Shown: one piece after another, positions 60,370-64,000 of the stretch
How positions within the stretch are numbered: the stretch's first letter is position 1
How the letters are laid out: every line of letters starts with the position of its first letter
Notes under the pieces: generated by a model
Told to the model about the DNA's origin: nothing
The model's input: the letters and a program-made list of their open reading frames with translations, nothing else
Databases searched by the model: none
Made by a program: the position numbers and the translations under genes
From: CAZFER01 sp964517495
Lineage (GTDB): Bacteria; Hinthialibacterota; Hinthialibacteria; Hinthialibacterales; Hinthialibacteraceae
Assembly: GCA_964517495.1 (NCBI GenBank)
Contig: CAZFER010000006.1
Coordinates: 62,001-126,000 of the forward strand
Direction: 5' to 3'
DNA length: 64,000 nucleotides

Positions 60370-60700
60370 GATTTTTATACTCGTTCCAATATATAATTGC
60401 TGCCTTTATATCCTTTTTTTGGCTGCTTTTATCTCCGCCGCAAAGCAATACTACAATGTGATCATCATCTTCACCAAAATATACTCGATAACCCGGACCA
60501 AAAAACATTCTTAACTCATATATACCTTCACTTAGCCTAACATAGTCACCGTAATTCCCTTCTTCCAGTCTTCTCAAACGAGTAAGAATCCGTTTACGAC
60601 CTATTCGATCGTTCAAGTTATTCAACCAATCCGTAAACGGTTCATTTCCATTGTGATCCTGATACACAATAACTTTATTAGGATAGACTGGTTTAATCAA
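60356..60700 (-). CDS. RelE/HigB-type toxin (addiction module killer protein)
   Basis: The 114-residue protein fits the RelE/ParE superfamily killer proteins. It has F-x-x-W-L-x-x-L-x-D near the N-terminus (FTDWLNNLNDRIGRKRILTR), YVRLSEGIYELRMFFGPGYR, the strand VYFGEDDDHIVVLLCGGDKS, and a C-terminal KKDIKAAIIYW helix. HigB-type members cut mRNA on the ribosome. The start is TTG 60700, with AAGAGAAAC upstream; a GTG at residue 12 is an alternative. It precedes and overlaps the HigA-like gene, the toxin-first order usual for HigBA. Confidence 0.88.
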   Translation of the reverse strand: MIKPVYPNKVIVYQDHNGNEPFTDWLNNLNDRIGRKRILTRLRRLEEGNYGDYVRLSEGIYELRMFFGPGYRVYFGEDDDHIVVLLCGGDKSSQKKDIKAAIIYWNEYKNHAQF

Positions 60701-60832
60701 TTTAGTTTCTCTTAAATTATAGCATAGCGTACCACAGTACGCAACCTTGATTTAACAATTTCCACTTATGTCAGTACGCACTTTGTTTTCATCATGCCTA
60801 TCTACCTAACAATCAAGCCTAAACATGAATCG

Positions 60833-62899
60833 TTAAAACGTATATGTTAACTTTGTAAACACGCCGTTTGTTGTATCATCATCACTGACGCTATTGAATA
60901 CCACATACCAATGGGCATTGTGAATGAACTCCCACCCATAAATGATACTGATGTTCCCCACCCCGCCGTTGCGATGTTGTAACGAGGATTTAAGCCACAT
61001 CTCATCGGTGAAATAATAGTCAAATACAATGCGATTCAACCAGATGGTATTTTTCTCACCAGTCGGTTCGTCTTCAAATCGAATGGTAAATTCATAGCGG
61101 ATAGGCCAGCGGTCAAACGGTTTGAAATTCTTTTCCAGGCTGAATTCGTTATATTCCACATTTTCAAATTCCCCCCCTCCCCACATCAATTCAATGCGTT
61201 TCCAATAATCGGAACTAAATACTGAAAATCCAGCCCGGGTTCGAGTATTGTCATAAGGCGCGTGGTAATCAAAATTTTGCCCCAGCCGCAATCCCAAATC
61301 ATTAGGAAACACCAGGCGTGAATAGAAGGTATAATCACGCAGCACGGTTTCATCGTCTTCGTTTTCATAAAGTTGGGTTTCAAACAAAGCGAACCACTCT
61401 TTATACCAGAGTGTATCCGATTCATGGTAGTAATTCACTTCAAAAAAGGGACCATATATATCACGACGGGGAATAAATCCCAATACAGGATTAAACTCTT
61501 CTGATATTCCCTGATAACCAATATCAATATCCCAGGGATAACTCTCATACTGTATCGAGTTATAGCCCAAATAGTCCAACCGGTCCTTTTCCACTGTTCC
61601 CGTTTCGTCGACATAGCGGTCATAGGCCAGCGAAGCCTGATAACGATATTGCCAATCATCATTCAAGAAGATATTGCCATCAAAACTCGCCACCCGCGAG
61701 TGGCTTTCATCAAATTCCGAAGCATTGAGATAATACCCCAGGGTGGAACGTTCACCCACATTTTGAATGGTGCGAAATACCGTGGAATTACCATAAAACC
61801 GATTGCCATGAACCGCATCCCCTTGAATATTGAGGAAAGAAAACTTGTAATTATCCCACTCCCCACTGGCCTTGGCCCCCGCTTCAATATCAGTGAAACG
61901 CCGGCTGTAATACAATTGTTTGCGCATGCTGAGCAACTCGTTGCCTTCCCGGAAAAAAAGCCGTTTTTCCGGCAGAAAACGCTCCGTATCCCGAAGTTCA
62001 ATCGTATCGGCATCCGCCTCCACCTGACCAAAATCGGGATTCAACGTCCAGGCCGTGGTGATGGAAGGCGTGACGCGAAAACTGACATCCATTCCAGAAC
62101 GGAAATACGTATCGGTATCGCCATTGAAATCAGTTTGAGTACTAATATACGGTGTGATTTCCCAATTTCGATCAAATTGGCTATCGGATAAATTCAATCC
62201 GGTAAGGTGCCCAAAATGCCGGGGCTTAAAATAATCGGTGGGATTATAACTCCAAAAACTGGTCACGTCGTTGCTACGCCGCACTCGGGTAATATTTAAA
62301 CCCCAGGTTTGATCATCCGTTTGAAAAAAATTCATAATGGAAAAGGGAATGCTCATTTCAAAAATCCAGCGGTCTTCAAGCATTTTGGCTTCCAAATCCC
62401 ATTCAGCCGTCCAGCCGGGATTAAACCGTCCTGAAGGCCCTTCATTGGCATCATAAGGGGTTCCAAGAGGATTGCTAAAGAAAGCATATTTTGATCGATG
62501 GTTATGTGTAGGATCAAGGTGGATCTCAATAAAATCATCCGCACTGAACGACCGGTCTTCCCGCCGTTCAGTGGCCCGAATATCGGCCATATTATCATCC
62601 AAACACTCACCTGAAATATAGAGATGAGACGACGTATAAGCCACCCGAATCAACGTTTGTTGCTCGGCAGGTTGTTGAGTGCGGATATTAATAAAACCCG
62701 TAGCAACTTCACATTCCTGCCAAAAAGGCTCATCCAGTTTCCCATCCACATTGATAGGTTGCTCAGTCTGCAACGCAGCCACGGAGGGAACCACGGCTTC
62801 CGGATCATCATGGCTCAAGGCATACACCTGACAAAACATCACAAGTGTAAGAAAGAGATAGAAAGTGCGTAAACAAAAATATTGGCTTTTATGCATCAT
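60833..62899 (-). CDS. DUF5916 outer-membrane protein with CBM9-like domain
   Basis: The protein is about 688 residues from ATG 62899 (a TTG at 62917 would add six). A signal peptide (LRTFYLFLTLVMFCQVYALS) is followed by a carbohydrate-binding CBM9-like domain: PINVDGKLDEPFWQECEVAT, LIRVAYTSSHLYISGECLDD and DDFIEIHLDPTHNHRSKYAF. The rest is a beta-barrel of DUF5916 type: WTLNPDFGQVEADADTIELR, then DTERFLPEKRLFFREG, and many alternating aromatic strands ending VFTKLTYTF with a C-terminal Phe, the outer-membrane insertion signal. It is strong evidence for a Gram-negative envelope. A role in glycan or small-substrate uptake is inferred. It lies upstream of nothing co-directional but the HigBA pair, 130 bases away. 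Confidence 0.85.
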   Translation of the reverse strand: MMHKSQYFCLRTFYLFLTLVMFCQVYALSHDDPEAVVPSVAALQTEQPINVDGKLDEPFWQECEVATGFINIRTQQPAEQQTLIRVAYTSSHLYISGECLDDNMADIRATERREDRSFSADDFIEIHLDPTHNHRSKYAFFSNPLGTPYDANEGPSGRFNPGWTAEWDLEAKMLEDRWIFEMSIPFSIMNFFQTDDQTWGLNITRVRRSNDVTSFWSYNPTDYFKPRHFGHLTGLNLSDSQFDRNWEITPYISTQTDFNGDTDTYFRSGMDVSFRVTPSITTAWTLNPDFGQVEADADTIELRDTERFLPEKRLFFREGNELLSMRKQLYYSRRFTDIEAGAKASGEWDNYKFSFLNIQGDAVHGNRFYGNSTVFRTIQNVGERSTLGYYLNASEFDESHSRVASFDGNIFLNDDWQYRYQASLAYDRYVDETGTVEKDRLDYLGYNSIQYESYPWDIDIGYQGISEEFNPVLGFIPRRDIYGPFFEVNYYHESDTLWYKEWFALFETQLYENEDDETVLRDYTFYSRLVFPNDLGLRLGQNFDYHAPYDNTRTRAGFSVFSSDYWKRIELMWGGGEFENVEYNEFSLEKNFKPFDRWPIRYEFTIRFEDEPTGEKNTIWLNRIVFDYYFTDEMWLKSSLQHRNGGVGNISIIYGWEFIHNAHWYVVFNSVSDDDTTNGVFTKLTYTF

Positions 62900-63117
62900 A
62901 AAGGCATCCGCATTCAAAACAAAAGATGTAATGGATCCACGCTGCTGTCATGAAGATGCCGGGAATAAAATCAATCGAACACACGAATTCAAACATTGAA
63001 AACATCCCCACACAATCAAGGCGTAATAAAATAATCATACATGGCTGAACCATTATAAATGATTATCAGGCTTGAGGGTAGAAGAATGTCATCCGCTTAT
63101 TCCAAACTGAACCTGCC

Positions 63118-64000
63118 TTAGTCAGACACCGCTTCCTGGCGTGTGACAATGGGAACATAACCTACCTCCAAACCTTCAGGAGGTGTCACCAACAATGCCG
63201 GATCGAGCGTCACTAGCCTCCCACTGCTGGGTGGAGCCATGTAATTGCGATCGATAAGCCAATGCTTGTGTATTTTTTCCACCAGGGCTTGCAAGTTCGC
63301 TTTCTTTTCGCCACTCCAATCATACTGCTGAAAGGATGGCTGATCGATAAAACGATACCAGTAATAAGTAACCCTCGATTCATCAATAAGACGTACGGTA
63401 TACGGTCCACATCGTGGATCAGGATTTACCCAGGCGCCATCTTTAGGCGAAGTGTAAGGGCGGCCGGGTTCAGCTAATTTGAACTCTTTTTCTCGAAGTT
63501 TTGCGGGAACGTCATCCCCTGAAACCACCACTCTTTCTTCCCCAACCTCTTTGAAATATTGCGGAAATTCACCTTTCGGGCTGATATCACTATCGTACCA
63601 TTCCAAACCCCACACATTGTCTTCATGCACAGTGGTGTCAAAAACCTTATCGACACCTGATATCGTTTTACCGGCCTGATCAAATCGGGGGGTACGAGTG
63701 CTTAAAGTTGCTTTCCACGCCCCCTTCTCATCAAACCGACCGGTACACACCGGCCCTCCATCCCTCCATGCTTTGAACGAATCATACAAGGCTTCTTTCG
63801 AGTAATAAATCACATCCTGAACCAACCGCGCTTTTCCCTGATCATCTACAGGAAAATACAGTTGAGGAATTTTCGAATAAATCACACTGTCTTCATCTTT
63901 AAAATCAAAACGTGGAACCGTGTTGACTTCCATCGCCCCCCCTCCCATGCGTCCTGGCCTGGCATCCAGCCCACGCCCATAGATGAAGGGATAATCGAAT
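63118..64000 (-). CDS. Conserved hypothetical protein, 5' end outside the window
   Basis: The open frame runs from the window edge to a stop at 63118 (294 codons seen); an internal ATG at 63948 is not the start, because the preceding codons (IYGRGLDARPGRMGGGAMEV) continue the same protein. The sequence is rich in Tyr, Trp and Pro (VIYYSKEALYDSFKAWRDGG, then NVWGLEWYDSDISPKGEFPQ and YTVRLIDESRVTYYWYRFID). I do not recognise a named domain. There is no membrane segment in the part visible. The signal, if any, would be in the missing N-terminus. Confidence 0.6.
   Translation of the reverse strand, partial: FDYPFIYGRGLDARPGRMGGGAMEVNTVPRFDFKDEDSVIYSKIPQLYFPVDDQGKARLVQDVIYYSKEALYDSFKAWRDGGPVCTGRFDEKGAWKATLSTRTPRFDQAGKTISGVDKVFDTTVHEDNVWGLEWYDSDISPKGEFPQYFKEVGEERVVVSGDDVPAKLREKEFKLAEPGRPYTSPKDGAWVNPDPRCGPYTVRLIDESRVTYYWYRFIDQPSFQQYDWSGEKKANLQALVEKIHKHWLIDRNYMAPPSSGRLVTLDPALLVTPPEGLEVGYVPIVTRQEAVSD

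Noticed and set aside
1..64000. CRISPR array or cas genes
   Set aside because: No regularly spaced direct repeats and no Cas-like proteins were seen anywhere in the window.

Overview
The window is bacterial chromosome, moderately AT-rich, from a Gram-negative organism. Evidence for an outer membrane is a DUF5916 beta-barrel protein ending in Phe; there are also secreted glycoside hydrolases, a NapC/NirT-type multiheme cytochrome and many signal peptides. Three orphan pseudopilins with a shared C-terminal NG-x-x-S-x-G-[DE] signature, Pro-Thr-rich linkers in giant secreted proteins, PPC-like repeats, an arsenosugar-type radical SAM protein and a TPR-sulfotransferase are typical of little-cultured polysaccharide-degrading lineages (Planctomycetes-like, Sumerlaeota, Hydrogenedentota, Omnitrophota, Hinthialibacterota and similar). 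I cannot name the phylum from sequence alone. No phage, IS transposase, CRISPR array or rRNA operon is visible.

Layout. 1-3.1 kb: a VapC/Phd-type toxin-antitoxin pair, a membrane-protein gene broken by an in-frame stop, and small proteins of unknown function. 3.6-9.1 kb: a radical SAM protein, then a leftward operon arsS - DUF547 - TVP38/TMEM64 - CgeB-like glycosyltransferase. 9.3-14 kb: transhydrogenase genes pntB and pntAB (pntAA absent) and ftsK. 14-16.3 kb: ribokinase and a small membrane protein, surrounded by several dispersed palindromic repeats. 16.3-19.4 kb: a Cys-rich anchored protein, a SUMF1-like lipoprotein, tRNA-Gln(CTG) and a GNAT enzyme. 19.6-22.3 kb: a secreted protein with two emfourin-like inhibitor domains and a frameshifted gene. 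22.7-26.2 kb: accB, accC, a pseudopilin and truA. 26.3-36.9 kb: putative secreted glycosidases, a nucleoside hydrolase, a B12-radical SAM protein, rpsU and two pseudopilins. 37.4-44.4 kb: two giant secreted repeat proteins. 44.6-56.1 kb: a leftward polysaccharide cluster (M14 peptidase, TPR-sulfotransferase, TolB-like protein, heparinase-like lyase, clan GH-A glycosidase, and GH78 rhamnosidase upstream). 56.5-64 kb: a nucleotidyltransferase remnant, a seven-haem cytochrome, a broken LVIVD-type gene, L-rhamnose isomerase, a HigBA-type pair, a DUF5916 protein and a partial conserved protein.

How it fits together. Housekeeping genes (ftsK, accBC, truA, rpsU, tRNA-Gln, pntB) are interleaved with genes for life on complex glycans. 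GH78 rhamnosidase plus L-rhamnose isomerase imply rhamnose use; the lyase/GH/sulfotransferase cluster implies a complex, possibly sulfated, polysaccharide. The best candidates for undescribed biology are the tandem emfourin-like domains, the three-fold Cys-containing module of the 960-residue secreted protein, and the arsS operon that carries its own glycosyltransferase. Signs of decay (one in-frame stop, two frameshifted genes, a nucleotidyltransferase fragment) sit next to intergenic repeat families. Assembly error cannot be excluded for the frameshifts.
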